From CAWDPQ01 sp963804245 (GTDB taxonomy: Bacteria; Acidobacteriota; Vicinamibacteria; Vicinamibacterales; 2-12-FULL-66-21): a stretch of 64,000 nt of DNA. The stretch lies in contig CAWDPQ010000008.1 of assembly GCA_963804245.1 (NCBI GenBank), forward strand, positions 62,001-126,000, read 5' to 3'. Below the pieces are notes generated by a model that saw nothing but the letters and a program-made list of their open reading frames with translations, was not told where the DNA came from and ran no database searches. The translations under genes were made by a program, and so were the position numbers. Shown piece after piece: positions 18,490-27,382 of the stretch. Each line of letters opens with the position of its first letter. Position 1 is the first letter of the stretch.

Positions 18490-20394
18490 TTACGTGGGAG
18501 TGCCTTCGTCACGTTCGGACCGGCCGCTCACGAACTCGGTGCGGTCAATGTCGTGTTCTCGGAGCATGCGCTGGAGGAGACCGCGCGAGACGCCGGCGAG
18601 CTCGGCGGCGTGCGTGACATTGCCGCTCGAGCGACGCAATACTTCGTGCAGGTAATGTCGTTCGAAGCGTACTGTGGCGTCGGCGCGCGCCTGCTGCAGC
18701 GGTGGCAGCGTGACTTCGAGCTCCTCTGGCTCGGCCCTTCCGGCACCTGGCCGTCCCAGGCCCAGATCGCTTTTCGTGACATACGGTGGCTGCGCCAGGA
18801 TCGCCGCACGGTGCACGCGGTTCTCCAGTTCCCGGACGTTTCCGGGCCAGGCGTGCGCCAGCAGTGCTTCCCGGGCCTCACGCGTGAAACCGGTGAATCG
18901 TGCGGCGGACGCAGAGGCAAATCTGCCCAAGAAGTGCTGGGCGAGCAGGGTGATGTCGTCGCCGCGTTCGCGCAGCGCCGGGACAGAAACCGGGAGCACC
19001 GAAATCCGATAGTACAGATCGGCGCGAAACTGACCTGTCGACACGCGTTCCACGAGGTCATCGTGAGTCGCGCAAATCACCCGTACATCAACCGGCATGC
19101 GACCCTTTGCCCCGATCGGTTGGACGGTTTTCTCCTGAAGGACGCGGAGCAGCCGCGTCTGCAACAGTAGCGGCAACTCACCGATCTCGTCCAAGAACAC
19201 CGTACCGCCATTCGCCTCACGGAATCTTCCTTCACTCGCCGTTGTCGCTCCGGTGAACGCACCTCTTTCGTGTCCGAACAACTCGCTCTCAATCAGGCCT
19301 TCCGGGATGGCGCCGCAGTCGACGACGACAAACGGAGCTTTGGCGCGTTGGCTGAGCCGATGCAGGTAGCGGGCAAGCACCTCTTTTCCTGTCCCGGTTT
19401 CACCGGTCAGCAGCACGGTTACGTCCGAAGAAGCCACGCGCCGCAGGACATCGAGCGCTGCTCTCATCGTTGCGCTCTCCCCGATCGGTGCGTCGCTTCC
19501 GAGCCGTGCTCGCAGTGCCTCGATTTCGTCGGTGAGACGACGCTGCCGATTGATGTCGACACGTCGTTCTTCATCGAGCATACGGGCGCGCTGAATAGCC
19601 ACTGCTCCGTGGATCGCAAGCGCTTCGAATACGGCGAGCTCGGCGGCGCCGAAGCTCTGCGCCGGTCGACGTCCGTCCGCGTACAAGACGCCGAGAGGCT
19701 TGTCACTTCCCGGCAACGGCACGCACAGCACGCTGCGCAGCGAACTTCTGATCACGCTTTGCGGCAAACCCTGCTCGTGATCGGCGACGTCGGGCAGGAC
19801 TACCGGCTCGCCGCGCTCCAGCACCCGCTGTGGCAACGAACGGCTCAGGATTTCGTCGGGGGCCAGGTCTTCGCCGTCGCGCGAACGCGCGACGGCGGCT
19901 TCCAGCCCCTCTCCATCGCGCGACACGAGGATGGCGCCACGATCGGCATCGGCGAGCAACATCGCCCGGTCGACGATCGTCCTGAGCACCGACTCCACGG
20001 AAGTCGTGGCGTACAGCTCGTCAAGCGTTTGCAGCAGGATCTCCACCGTGCGCGAGTCGCGCTCGACATCGCCGGAAAGCATGGTCGGCAGCTGGCGGAA
20101 TTCGACGTGCAGGCTCATCGGCCCGATCTGAAACCGTTGTCCGATCGCGACCGATCGAGCTTTCTCAATGGGTACTCCACCGAGCAAGGTTCCCGTCTGG
20201 CTGCCCAGATCCTCGATCGTCCAACCCCCCTCGTCCGATGGCGAGAGTCGGCAGTGCTGCCGGGAGATGCGGCCGTCGTCGAGTTGGACGTCACAGTCCT
20301 CCGACTGTCCCAGCACGATCGCCTCGCGTCCGAGCGGAACGTGTCGCGTCCATTCGTTGTAGTGGATGAGGAGTTCAGCCTGTGGCCGTGGCAT
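18490..20394 (-). CDS. FHA-GAF sigma54-dependent activator
   Basis: A 634-residue enhancer-binding protein. Domains in order: FHA (about 5-95; VLGQSEDCDVQLDD, GRISRQHCRL), GAF (about 130-270), AAA+ sigma54-interaction domain (about 300-530) with Walker A GETGTGKE, the sigma54-contact loop GAFTGA, Walker B GTVFLDEIGEL and the arginine-finger region. A Fis-type helix-turn-helix (HAAELAGVSRGLLQRMLREH) ends the protein. The FHA domain implies recognition of a phosphothreonine partner, possibly a Ser/Thr kinase such as the one at 6359; that link is inference. Start chosen at ATG 20394, which places the FHA strand pattern directly at the N-terminus. The C-terminus is followed by a hairpin. Confidence 0.94.
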   Translation of the reverse strand: MPRPQAELLIHYNEWTRHVPLGREAIVLGQSEDCDVQLDDGRISRQHCRLSPSDEGGWTIEDLGSQTGTLLGGVPIEKARSVAIGQRFQIGPMSLHVEFRQLPTMLSGDVERDSRTVEILLQTLDELYATTSVESVLRTIVDRAMLLADADRGAILVSRDGEGLEAAVARSRDGEDLAPDEILSRSLPQRVLERGEPVVLPDVADHEQGLPQSVIRSSLRSVLCVPLPGSDKPLGVLYADGRRPAQSFGAAELAVFEALAIHGAVAIQRARMLDEERRVDINRQRRLTDEIEALRARLGSDAPIGESATMRAALDVLRRVASSDVTVLLTGETGTGKEVLARYLHRLSQRAKAPFVVVDCGAIPEGLIESELFGHERGAFTGATTASEGRFREANGGTVFLDEIGELPLLLQTRLLRVLQEKTVQPIGAKGRMPVDVRVICATHDDLVERVSTGQFRADLYYRISVLPVSVPALRERGDDITLLAQHFLGRFASASAARFTGFTREAREALLAHAWPGNVRELENRVHRAAILAQPPYVTKSDLGLGRPGAGRAEPEELEVTLPPLQQARADATVRFERHYLHEVLRRSSGNVTHAAELAGVSRGLLQRMLREHDIDRTEFVSGRSERDEGTPT

Positions 20395-20588
20395 GTGGAT
20401 GCTCGTCCTAATCACGCGCTCGGAATCATCGCGACACGGTAGAGGTTTGCACATGAGCTCGTGCCCACGACCGGTCGGCGCGCTGCGCGATCATTTTCAC
20501 CCCAGCGACCGCCTTTTGCTCAACGCGCTCACGTCTGGATCCCGACAACCACGCTACGAGGTTACACTCCACTCTTCCGGAGGCACTG

Positions 20589-21098
20589 ATGGCTATCGTC
20601 AGACGTACGCTCGGCATCGCGGCCCTCGTCATTTTGGGATTGCTCGTCTTCGGCGGTGGCTGGCTGACCGGTCGGCTGGGAATCGGTTCAGTGGTCAGTC
20701 CCGCCTCCCTGACCGACGTCGAGCGGCAGTTCGCCGAGCGGATGCGCGGCGTGACCATGATCGGCTCCTTCACCAGCGTCGGTCGGGAGAACCGGAAGCC
20801 CGAACCGGATCGCTACGACATCGCCAGCGTGGAGAAAGTCGGTGAAGACCTGTGGCGCTTCAACGCCAGCATGGACTGCTGCGGCGTCAAGGGGACGACG
20901 TTGCCGATTGTCGTACCGATGCGGTTCGTCGGAGACACGCCAATCATCATGATGACGGACACGAGCCTGCCGGGCATCGGCACTTTCACCGTGCGGGTGT
21001 TTTTCTACGGCGACTGGTACGCCGGTACGTGGCAGCACGGAAAGGTCGGCGGCCACATGTCCGGACGCATCGAAAAGCAGAAAGCCCCGACCGAATAA
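20589..21098 (+). CDS. Hypothetical membrane-anchored protein
   Basis: A 169-residue protein I do not recognise. It has an N-terminal hydrophobic helix (ALVILGLLVFGGGWLTG), then a polar beta-rich domain with GVTMIGSFTSVGRE, DRYDIASVEKVGEDLWRF and GTFTVRVFFYGDWYAGTWQ. An unusual CCGVKG occurs at about residue 98. The ATG follows CCGGAGGCACTG, a good ribosome-binding site. The 194-base gap before it, shared with the divergent sigma54 activator, shows no clear motif. Confidence 0.7.
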   Translation: MAIVRRTLGIAALVILGLLVFGGGWLTGRLGIGSVVSPASLTDVERQFAERMRGVTMIGSFTSVGRENRKPEPDRYDIASVEKVGEDLWRFNASMDCCGVKGTTLPIVVPMRFVGDTPIIMMTDTSLPGIGTFTVRVFFYGDWYAGTWQHGKVGGHMSGRIEKQKAPTE

Positions 21099-21133
21099 CC
21101 AGGCGGACGCCCGGACGGGACGGAATTGTCCAA

Positions 21134-21576
21134 CTACCGGAAAAGATCGGTGGCGGCGGCCGTCGACAGCCAGGGGGCAAGCGGCAATTCGCCTTTCCAC
21201 ACGCCTCCCATCAGCTCTGAGAGTTTTCGCAAAATATCGTCCGAATATTGCGTTTTGTGACAGGCCATCGACCGTTTGGCGGCCTCCAGGTCGGCGGCGG
21301 AGAACGACACGCGCGTGGTGAAATATTTCGACTGGGGGATGACAAAGGGCGGCTCTCCTCGTGTCGGATTCATGGCGCGGAGGCGCCGTCGGTCGCGATA
21401 ACCAGGTAAACCTGCACGCCTTCCCGCGCGTAACGCGCAAGGATCGGCGCCACCGACCCTTCGTCGTCGGCATGGGCCCAGACCGCCACCAGCGTTTTGG
21501 GGGCGACCTGGCTCAGTACGGGCAGCGCGTGAAAAAGTGTGAGCGCGAGAACTGCACCACGAGTCGCGTTGCGCAT
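21134..21576 (-). pseudogene. PIG-L family deacetylase, internally deleted remnant
   Basis: The N-terminal piece (start at 21576) has a signal peptide and TLVAVWAHADDEGSVAP, the metal-binding AHxDDE motif of PIG-L/LmbE de-N-acetylases, ending at VIATDGASAP. The C-terminal piece, in another frame from 21373, has KYFTTRVSFSAADLEAAKRS and CHKTQYSDD, the usual C-terminal part of the same family. The roughly 150 residues between them, including the second metal-ligand histidine, are missing. The two frames meet at a four-base ATGA overlap, which looks like translational coupling but is probably chance. The product cannot be an active deacetylase. Confidence 0.8.
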
Positions 21577-21598
21577 GAGCGGCCTCGAGAGCTTGCAG

Positions 21599-23047
21599 CT
21601 ACAACAGGGTTTGACATCGTTCCGCTTCCTCGACGAGCCGCGCCCACACATGCGCCAGATGCCGCTCAGTCGTGAGGATGTTTCCAATTCCCACGCGCAT
21701 GACGCTCCGGCCGGCGACACGCGTGTGGGTGAGATATGCCTCGCCAGAGGTGTTCAACGCCTCGACGATTTGTACGTTGAGTCGATCGCACGTCGCGTCG
21801 GCGAGTCCAACGGGAGCAAAGCGAAAGCAGACCACAGCCATTGGCACTGGCGCCGCGAGCACGAAGCGGGGGTCTGCCTCCACCCATCGTGCCCACGTGT
21901 GCGCCAGCCGACAGTGTTCCTTGATTCGGGCGGCGAGACCGTCACGTCCCAGGGCCCGAAAGGTCGTCCACGCCTTGAGTGCCCGGAAACGGCGGCCGAG
22001 CGGGACGCCGTAATCCATGTAGTCGATCTCGCCGGCCGCCGCGTCGCCGCGCAGATATTCGGGCGTCAACGAAAAGACGGCGCGCAGAAGCTCGGGGCGG
22101 CGCACGAACAGCGCGCTGAAATCGAGGGGGACGAACATCCATTTGTGCGGATTGACGACAACCGAGTCGGCGAGTTCCACTCCCTGCATCACCCACTTTC
22201 CCTCGGGTAATAGGGCCATCGCTCCTCCGTACGCCGCATCCACGTGCAGCCATAGACCGTGCTCACGACACACGGCCGCGATCTCGACAACGGGATCGAC
22301 GCTCGTCGTCGACGTCGTTCCAACGGTGGCCACCACGGCCATCGGCCGGAACCCGGAGCGGGTGTCGTCCTGGATCGCTCGGCCGAGCGCCGCAACGTCG
22401 AGGCGAAACGTCTTGTCGCTCGGAATTCGTACAACGTTCTCTTCGCCCAGTCCGAGCACGATCATCGCTTTCTCGATCGAGCTGTGCGCTTGATCCGAGG
22501 CATAGACTCGATGGATCAGCACCTCGGTGCGCCCGGCGATGCCTCGCTTGCGCACCTCGACGCCGCACTGCTCACGCGCCGCCGCCAGTGCGTGCAGTAC
22601 GGCGGTCGATGCCGTGTCGTAGACGATGCCGGTGAACGCGTCTGGAAGCGCAATCATCCGGCGGATCCACCCAAGCACCACCGTCTCCAGCTCCGTGGCG
22701 GCAGGCGAGGTCTGCCAGGTCATAGCGCTCACATTGAGGGCGGCGGCGACCATTTCGCCAATCAGCGCCGCGCCGTTCGACGTGCTCCCGAAATAGCCGA
22801 GAAAGGCCGGATGCCCCCAATGCACGATGCCCGGCATCACCACGGTGTCCAGTTCGGCCACAATGTGGTCCAAGGGTATTGGGGCGTCGGGTGGATCGAT
22901 CGAACAGCGCGCGATGATGTCTCCCGACCGTACGTTCGGAACGATCGAACGCTGCTCGATGGTTGCGCGGTAATCGGCAATCCAGTCGGCGATGCGATGC
23001 AGATGCAACCGCAGGGCTTCCGGCGTCAGGTCGCCGATGTCAACCAT
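21599..23047 (-). CDS. PLP-dependent decarboxylase (aromatic-L-amino-acid decarboxylase family)
   Basis: A group II decarboxylase of about 482 residues. The PLP lysine sits in VVNPHKWMFVPLDFS (about residue 300), the cofactor Asp region in HVDAAYGGA, and the N-terminal FLGYFGSTSNGA loop is typical. The start at 23047 is chosen because GGAGGAAGTC lies just upstream of the ATG; the longer reading starts inside the divergent gene. The enzyme should decarboxylate an aromatic or related amino acid to an amine, but the exact substrate cannot be read off. It is divergent from the glycosyltransferase gene, with starts only 35 bases apart. Confidence 0.88.
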   Translation of the reverse strand: MVDIGDLTPEALRLHLHRIADWIADYRATIEQRSIVPNVRSGDIIARCSIDPPDAPIPLDHIVAELDTVVMPGIVHWGHPAFLGYFGSTSNGAALIGEMVAAALNVSAMTWQTSPAATELETVVLGWIRRMIALPDAFTGIVYDTASTAVLHALAAAREQCGVEVRKRGIAGRTEVLIHRVYASDQAHSSIEKAMIVLGLGEENVVRIPSDKTFRLDVAALGRAIQDDTRSGFRPMAVVATVGTTSTTSVDPVVEIAAVCREHGLWLHVDAAYGGAMALLPEGKWVMQGVELADSVVVNPHKWMFVPLDFSALFVRRPELLRAVFSLTPEYLRGDAAAGEIDYMDYGVPLGRRFRALKAWTTFRALGRDGLAARIKEHCRLAHTWARWVEADPRFVLAAPVPMAVVCFRFAPVGLADATCDRLNVQIVEALNTSGEAYLTHTRVAGRSVMRVGIGNILTTERHLAHVWARLVEEAERCQTLL

Positions 23048-23081
23048 GACTTCCTCCGCAACGACCGCATTCGAAAGCATC

Positions 23082-24134
23082 ATGGATCCGCCCGCCGCTG
23101 GTTGCAGCTACATTCTGCCGATCCGATCGCCGACGCTTGTACTGCGAGACGAGCTCCCCGCGTATCTGCGCTGGCTGGCCGAACGCGCCGAGACCATCGT
23201 TGTCGATGGATCGCCAGCCGCGATCTTCGCGGCACATGCTGCGGCCTGGGCCGACGCACTCCATGTCGGCCTGCGTCACGTAACGCCCGACGGCGATCTG
23301 GCGACCGAGATGGGTAAGGTCGGCGGCGTGCTCACCGGGATGCGGCTGGCGTCGCATCAGCGGGTGATTGTCGCCGACGATGACGTGCGTTACGACGAGG
23401 CGACGCTCGGTCAGGTGTTGACCGCGCTCGACTTCGCCGACGTGGTTCGTCCGCAGAACTATTTCGATCCGCTGCCCTGGCATGCATGCTGGGACACCGG
23501 TCGCATACTTCTCAATCGTGTGACGGGCGGTGACTGGCCAGGAACAATCGCGGTGCGTCGCTCGATGCTGATCGCCACCGGCGGGTATGACGGCCGCGCG
23601 CTGTTCGAGAATCTCGAGCTGGTACGCACCGTGGTGGCCGCCGGCGGACGTGAGATGCTGCTGGACGATGTCTTCGTCGCGCGGCGCCCCTCGACGGCGC
23701 GGCACTTCGCGTCGCAACGCGTTCGCCAGGCGTATGACGAATTCGCCCGACCCGTCCGGCTCGCAGTGCAGTTGACCGTGCTGCCAGCAGGCATGGCGCT
23801 CGCCGTTGCCGGCCGTTGGCGCGCGATCGCCACCTTCGCCGTCGCGACGGCGCTGGCCGCCGAAGTCGGACGGCGGCGGAAGGGCGGCAGGCGCGTCTTT
23901 CCGGCGCGCGCGTCCCTCTTCAGCGCCGCATGGCTTGCCGAGCGCGCCGTGTGCTCGTGGCTGGCAGTGGGCGCGCGATTGATCCTTGGCGGTGTGCCCT
24001 ACCGCGGTCGCATCTTGCGGCACGCGGCTACTCCGACGCGGGTGTTGCGCGCTCGCTATTCGGCGCTGCGCCAATCCGGGGCCACTCCTCGCCAGCGAGG
24101 TGATCGCCAAGGAGCCGGACATCGATCGGCTTGA
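23082..24134 (+). CDS. Family 2-like glycosyltransferase with C-terminal membrane segments
   Basis: About 350 residues. A nucleotide-sugar domain begins with CSYILPIRS and TIVVDGSP, and the metal-binding motif is VADDDVRYD (about residue 105). IAVRRSMLIATGGYDGRALFENLEL and MLLDDVFVARRPS resemble the acceptor part of GT2 enzymes. Hydrophobic segments follow at about 225-255 and 285-310, so it is probably membrane associated. ATG 23082 is used; an in-frame ATG at 23046 would overlap the divergent gene. The last 35 residues run 107 bases antisense into the next gene and may not be functional. Confidence 0.75.
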   Translation: MDPPAAGCSYILPIRSPTLVLRDELPAYLRWLAERAETIVVDGSPAAIFAAHAAAWADALHVGLRHVTPDGDLATEMGKVGGVLTGMRLASHQRVIVADDDVRYDEATLGQVLTALDFADVVRPQNYFDPLPWHACWDTGRILLNRVTGGDWPGTIAVRRSMLIATGGYDGRALFENLELVRTVVAAGGREMLLDDVFVARRPSTARHFASQRVRQAYDEFARPVRLAVQLTVLPAGMALAVAGRWRAIATFAVATALAAEVGRRRKGGRRVFPARASLFSAAWLAERAVCSWLAVGARLILGGVPYRGRILRHAATPTRVLRARYSALRQSGATPRQRGDRQGAGHRSA

Positions 24135-24696
24135 GACGACCGTTGTTCGACAACTCGGCCGAACACGCGGTGATGCCGACGACCAGGTCCATTTCGGCGC
24201 GCAGGACGAAGCGGTCTCCCGCGCGCGAACGTGGCGGCAGAATGCGCAGCTCGCCGGACGGCAGGACTTCGACGTTCATGAAGATATTCAGCGTGGTGGC
24301 GATTGCATCTGCAGCGATCCCGAAGGGCTCGAGGCTCCGAGCGAGGTTCTCGAAGCAGCTCGGATGGTGTCCGCTGACCTTATAGAGCATCCGGAACATC
24401 TCGAGGCTGCAGGGAGTGAGGAGAAAGTCGTGACGGCCGACTGTGTCCTCGACGATCGTCCACATCGGGCGGCTGCGATTCGAATAAAGAATATTGCCGG
24501 TGGTCAGGTAGATGGTGTTCGCGTAGTCAATCGTGCGGCCCGAAGACAGCCACTCGCTGCGATTATCAAGCGCGAACGAGATGAGATCTGAGACCTGTTC
24601 GCCTTCGGGATCGATGACTTCGAGCCATTCGCCCTGTTTCACGATCAAAGCGGTACCGGTCTGCGGTTCCAGATGAACGCAACGCAGAAGTCTCAT
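24028..24696 (-). CDS. DUF1989 (urea carboxylase-associated) protein
   Basis: A 222-residue protein with the conserved DUF1989 elements: PEGEQVSDLISFALDN, TGNILYSNRSRPMWTIVEDT, GRHDFLLTPCSLEMFR, NIFMNVEVLPSGEL and GDRFVLRAEMDLVVGITAC. Family members are found near urea carboxylase and in other amine or guanidine gene clusters; the reaction is not firmly established. It is the last gene of a three-gene minus-strand operon, starting 10 bases after the YqcI/YcgG gene. Its 3' end overlaps the convergent glycosyltransferase gene. Confidence 0.85.
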   Translation of the reverse strand: MRLLRCVHLEPQTGTALIVKQGEWLEVIDPEGEQVSDLISFALDNRSEWLSSGRTIDYANTIYLTTGNILYSNRSRPMWTIVEDTVGRHDFLLTPCSLEMFRMLYKVSGHHPSCFENLARSLEPFGIAADAIATTLNIFMNVEVLPSGELRILPPRSRAGDRFVLRAEMDLVVGITACSAELSNNGRLKPIDVRLLGDHLAGEEWPRIGAAPNSERATPASE

Positions 24697-24706
24697 GGGA
24701 CGGTGC

Positions 24707-25441
24707 TCAAGGCGAACGGCGCTGGAACGGGCAGCGCCACGGGCCTTCCGTGGTATCGCGGCCGGCATATTGTGCAGCCTCCGACCGCTCGCCGAAGTCC
24801 GCAAGGCTCGGATTGATGCTGCCCTGAAGCGCGATATCGCGCGCGCGAATGAGGTCCCGCAGCCGCTCGAAGTGACCGTCGCGGCGCAGTTGCTCGAACT
24901 GCGCGTGCGGGTTGAAAACCAGCGCGGGACACCGGAAGCAGCGTGCCAGCCGCGAGCTCTTCGGATGAAGTCCGACGACGAAAAAAGCGGTTCCGGCGAA
25001 ACTGAATGAGAAGCGCGGATCGTCCGGGTCGGCGCTGACGGTCGGATCCCAGCCCATCGCGGGATCGTCACGCTCGTGCAGGAGCTGCAGCTGGGACCAG
25101 AGCCTCCGCTCGAACGCACGTTCGCTCGCAGGCGGTCGTCCGGTGAAGATGGCGATGAACGCGGTCAAACGAGGACCGGCGGACGACATCCGGCGTGCAA
25201 AGTGCCCGAGGTCCGTCGCCAGCGCATCGGACACCGTCACAGAACCGAGGACACCATATACGTGCAGGTCATCGTCATCATCGCGACCAGGGCGCAGCGT
25301 GGCCTTGGCGGCAAGGCATGGGAAATGCGCGTCGGCGACAAATTCGTGGAAGGCATCTCGAATGCGCCGCTCGAAGGCCGCCGCGCGGCGCGGAGCCGCG
25401 AACCCTTCGGGCGCGGCAGGAGCGGGGCGGTCGGCCGTCAT
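24707..25441 (-). CDS. YqcI/YcgG family protein (GntA-like heme N-hydroxylase family)
   Basis: A 244-residue protein with the YqcI/YcgG signature: FHEFVADAHFPCLAAKATL near the N-terminus, FFVVGLHPKSSRLAR, FNPHAQFEQLRRDGHFE, then LQGSINPSLADFGERSEAAQ and a final CPFQ. One family member, GntA of guanitoxin synthesis, is a heme-dependent N-hydroxylase acting on a guanidino compound. That activity is known for the family and not shown for this gene. It starts in a four-base ATGA overlap with the phospholipase D gene and precedes the DUF1989 gene, so the three are co-translated. Confidence 0.85.
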   Translation of the reverse strand: MTADRPAPAAPEGFAAPRRAAAFERRIRDAFHEFVADAHFPCLAAKATLRPGRDDDDDLHVYGVLGSVTVSDALATDLGHFARRMSSAGPRLTAFIAIFTGRPPASERAFERRLWSQLQLLHERDDPAMGWDPTVSADPDDPRFSFSFAGTAFFVVGLHPKSSRLARCFRCPALVFNPHAQFEQLRRDGHFERLRDLIRARDIALQGSINPSLADFGERSEAAQYAGRDTTEGPWRCPFQRRSP

Positions 25442-27089
25442 ACGAACATGTTCCGTACCCAGTTCGGACTGAAGTGCACTTCCAGCCAGCCGGGATTGAA
25501 ACGCACGTCGAGTCGAGCGGAATCAGGGTGCACGCCGAGATCGATCAACTGCAGCGCCGGAGTGCGTTGAGTACCTGTAGGGGAGAACGAATCCGCGCAT
25601 CTGCAGCGCAGCTCGGGGACGGCCGAGGGCGGCGACGTTGGCCGCGGCGCGTGCCCGCCACCGTGAGAGCCAGCCGCCAGCCGGGCGCCGAGCGAGTGAT
25701 TCGACAGGCAGGTCGAGATGTTCGGCCCACAGGCGAGTCCGCAAATCGGCGACATGGCATGACCTCGATCCCTGACCGGGGCGGTCGTGCAGTACCACGT
25801 TGACGTCGAAATTGCGTACATTCCTGAAAATCCAGCGAGCTACTCCTCCCGTGAAGTCATCGCCATACGAGTGCAGAGAGACGCCGTCGAGGTTGGCGCT
25901 GCCACTCGTTGCCCACAGGTCGTCGACGATAACGACCTTGCTGTGCACGAACACTTGATTCAGCACTGCGGTTCCGGCACGCCGGTCGTCGAGCGCGACG
26001 CTCCACAGCGCGAATATTCCGGCGCGAGGGTGCTCCAGCAATCCGGAGTCGCCGAGCCTCGCGTTCTGCCACCGCTGGTACGCGGTTACGTCAGGATTCT
26101 GGTTCAGTACCGACGATGAGCTCGAGATCACGCTCGCGCGCCAACGCTTGCGCGAGCGCCGACACCACCGGCCGCGCACTCAGATACTGATGCTCGATGT
26201 AGATGAAAGAGCGAGCGCGCGCGATCCCGGCCAGCAGTGCGTCAATTATCTGTGTCGCGCCAGAGCCGACCTTCGGGAGCACACCGCGCGGTGATGTGCA
26301 CACGATTCGTATGGGCGCCACGGCCGGTTCGCGAGCGGCGTCGTCCTTCTGTGAGCCGAGTGTCGATTCGTCGGTGGACTTATCGATCAAATCGGCGGCA
26401 CAGCTGGCGGCGCTGACGTTCCACAGCGCCGCAAAGATGCGTTCGAGCTGTCCAACTGGCCGTCCGGTCAGTCGCAGCGAGACATCATGAAGTGGCCGGC
26501 CGCCGAGCTCACGCACCGGCCGTCGCGCATCGACGGGATGATGTCGCGGATCGTCCCAATAACCGTTCGCGAATGGGGAGCCAAGCAGGAAGGCTTCCGT
26601 CCCGTCCACGATGAGCAGCTTGGCGTGCAACAGTTGCGGGAAGCGGCCCAGGCCACGGACACGGATCGTGCCGGGGGTCCGGTTCAACAGTCTCAGGCGG
26701 GCAGCAAAAAATCGGCGCAGCGGCCGCGTCGTGTCGAGCAGCAGCGTGGCGTTCAACAGGATGCGGACGTCTACCGGGGCCCTGGCGACTGCCGCAACGA
26801 TCGCCTCGGCGAGCACGGTTCCAGTGCTCGCCGATTCTGCATGAGGCGCGCGAATGTCGCCCCTGGGATACGCGACGCAATCGACATCGAAGGCGAGCTG
26901 TGTCATCCACACCGATCGCTGTGCCCTGGCGATCGCATCGAGCATTCGATCGTACGCCTCGGCGTTGTCGATCAGCCACTCGGGCGTCTGGTCAGTGACG
27001 GTCGAACTCGCGAAATCAGAGACCGCAAGTCGCGTGGGCTGTGCCGACGTGAATGAATGCGAGGCGGCACGATGTTTCAGAACCTGCAA
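25438..27089 (-). CDS. Phospholipase D / cardiolipin synthase family protein, two frameshifts
   Basis: Two HKD catalytic motifs are visible: LLHAKLLIVDGTEAFLLGSP and FVHSKVVIVDDLWATSGSAN, each the HxK-x4-D pattern of the PLD superfamily. The first lies in the frame open from 27089 to about 26105, the second in the next frame to about 25575. A third frame carries the end (LQLIDLGVHPDSARLDV to NMFV). Joined, the protein is about 550 residues. The start is uncertain: the only in-frame candidate upstream of conserved sequence is the TTG at 27089. The 293 bases before it hold nothing I recognise. It heads the operon with the YqcI/YcgG and DUF1989 genes. Confidence 0.8.
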
Positions 27090-27382
27090 CGATGTACCGT
27101 TCGCAAGACGAGTGCCACTAATAAGCTCGGAGTTTCTGAGAGTTCTGTGATGGCTTCGTTCGCTTTCACATTAGACTTACGCGCCATGAAAGGCCAGAGT
27201 CACGGGCCGTTCCGTCTACTGCTGAGCCACGTCCGTAGTCTTTGGTGGGGCTGGACCTACTTGGCAGGAGCGCTCATACCCGCAGCAAACACGTATTCAT
27301 GCTGCGCGTCGCGCACGGTCAGGCGAACACTATCCGAACCGCGTGGCACGGTCGAGTGGTCATGCGGGCATGTCGCCGCGCC

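Noticed and set aside
18199..20442. Plus-strand ORFs across the sigma54 activator
   Set aside because: They are antisense shadows of the FHA-GAF-AAA+ frame.
24028..24134. Convergent 107-base overlap as evidence of an antisense-regulated pair
   Set aside because: More likely the glycosyltransferase frame simply runs past its conserved end; no support for regulation.
27090..27382. 293-base gap searched for a tRNA, promoter or small gene
   Set aside because: Nothing convincing: no tRNA arms, no strong -10/-35 pair, no small ORF with a ribosome-binding site.
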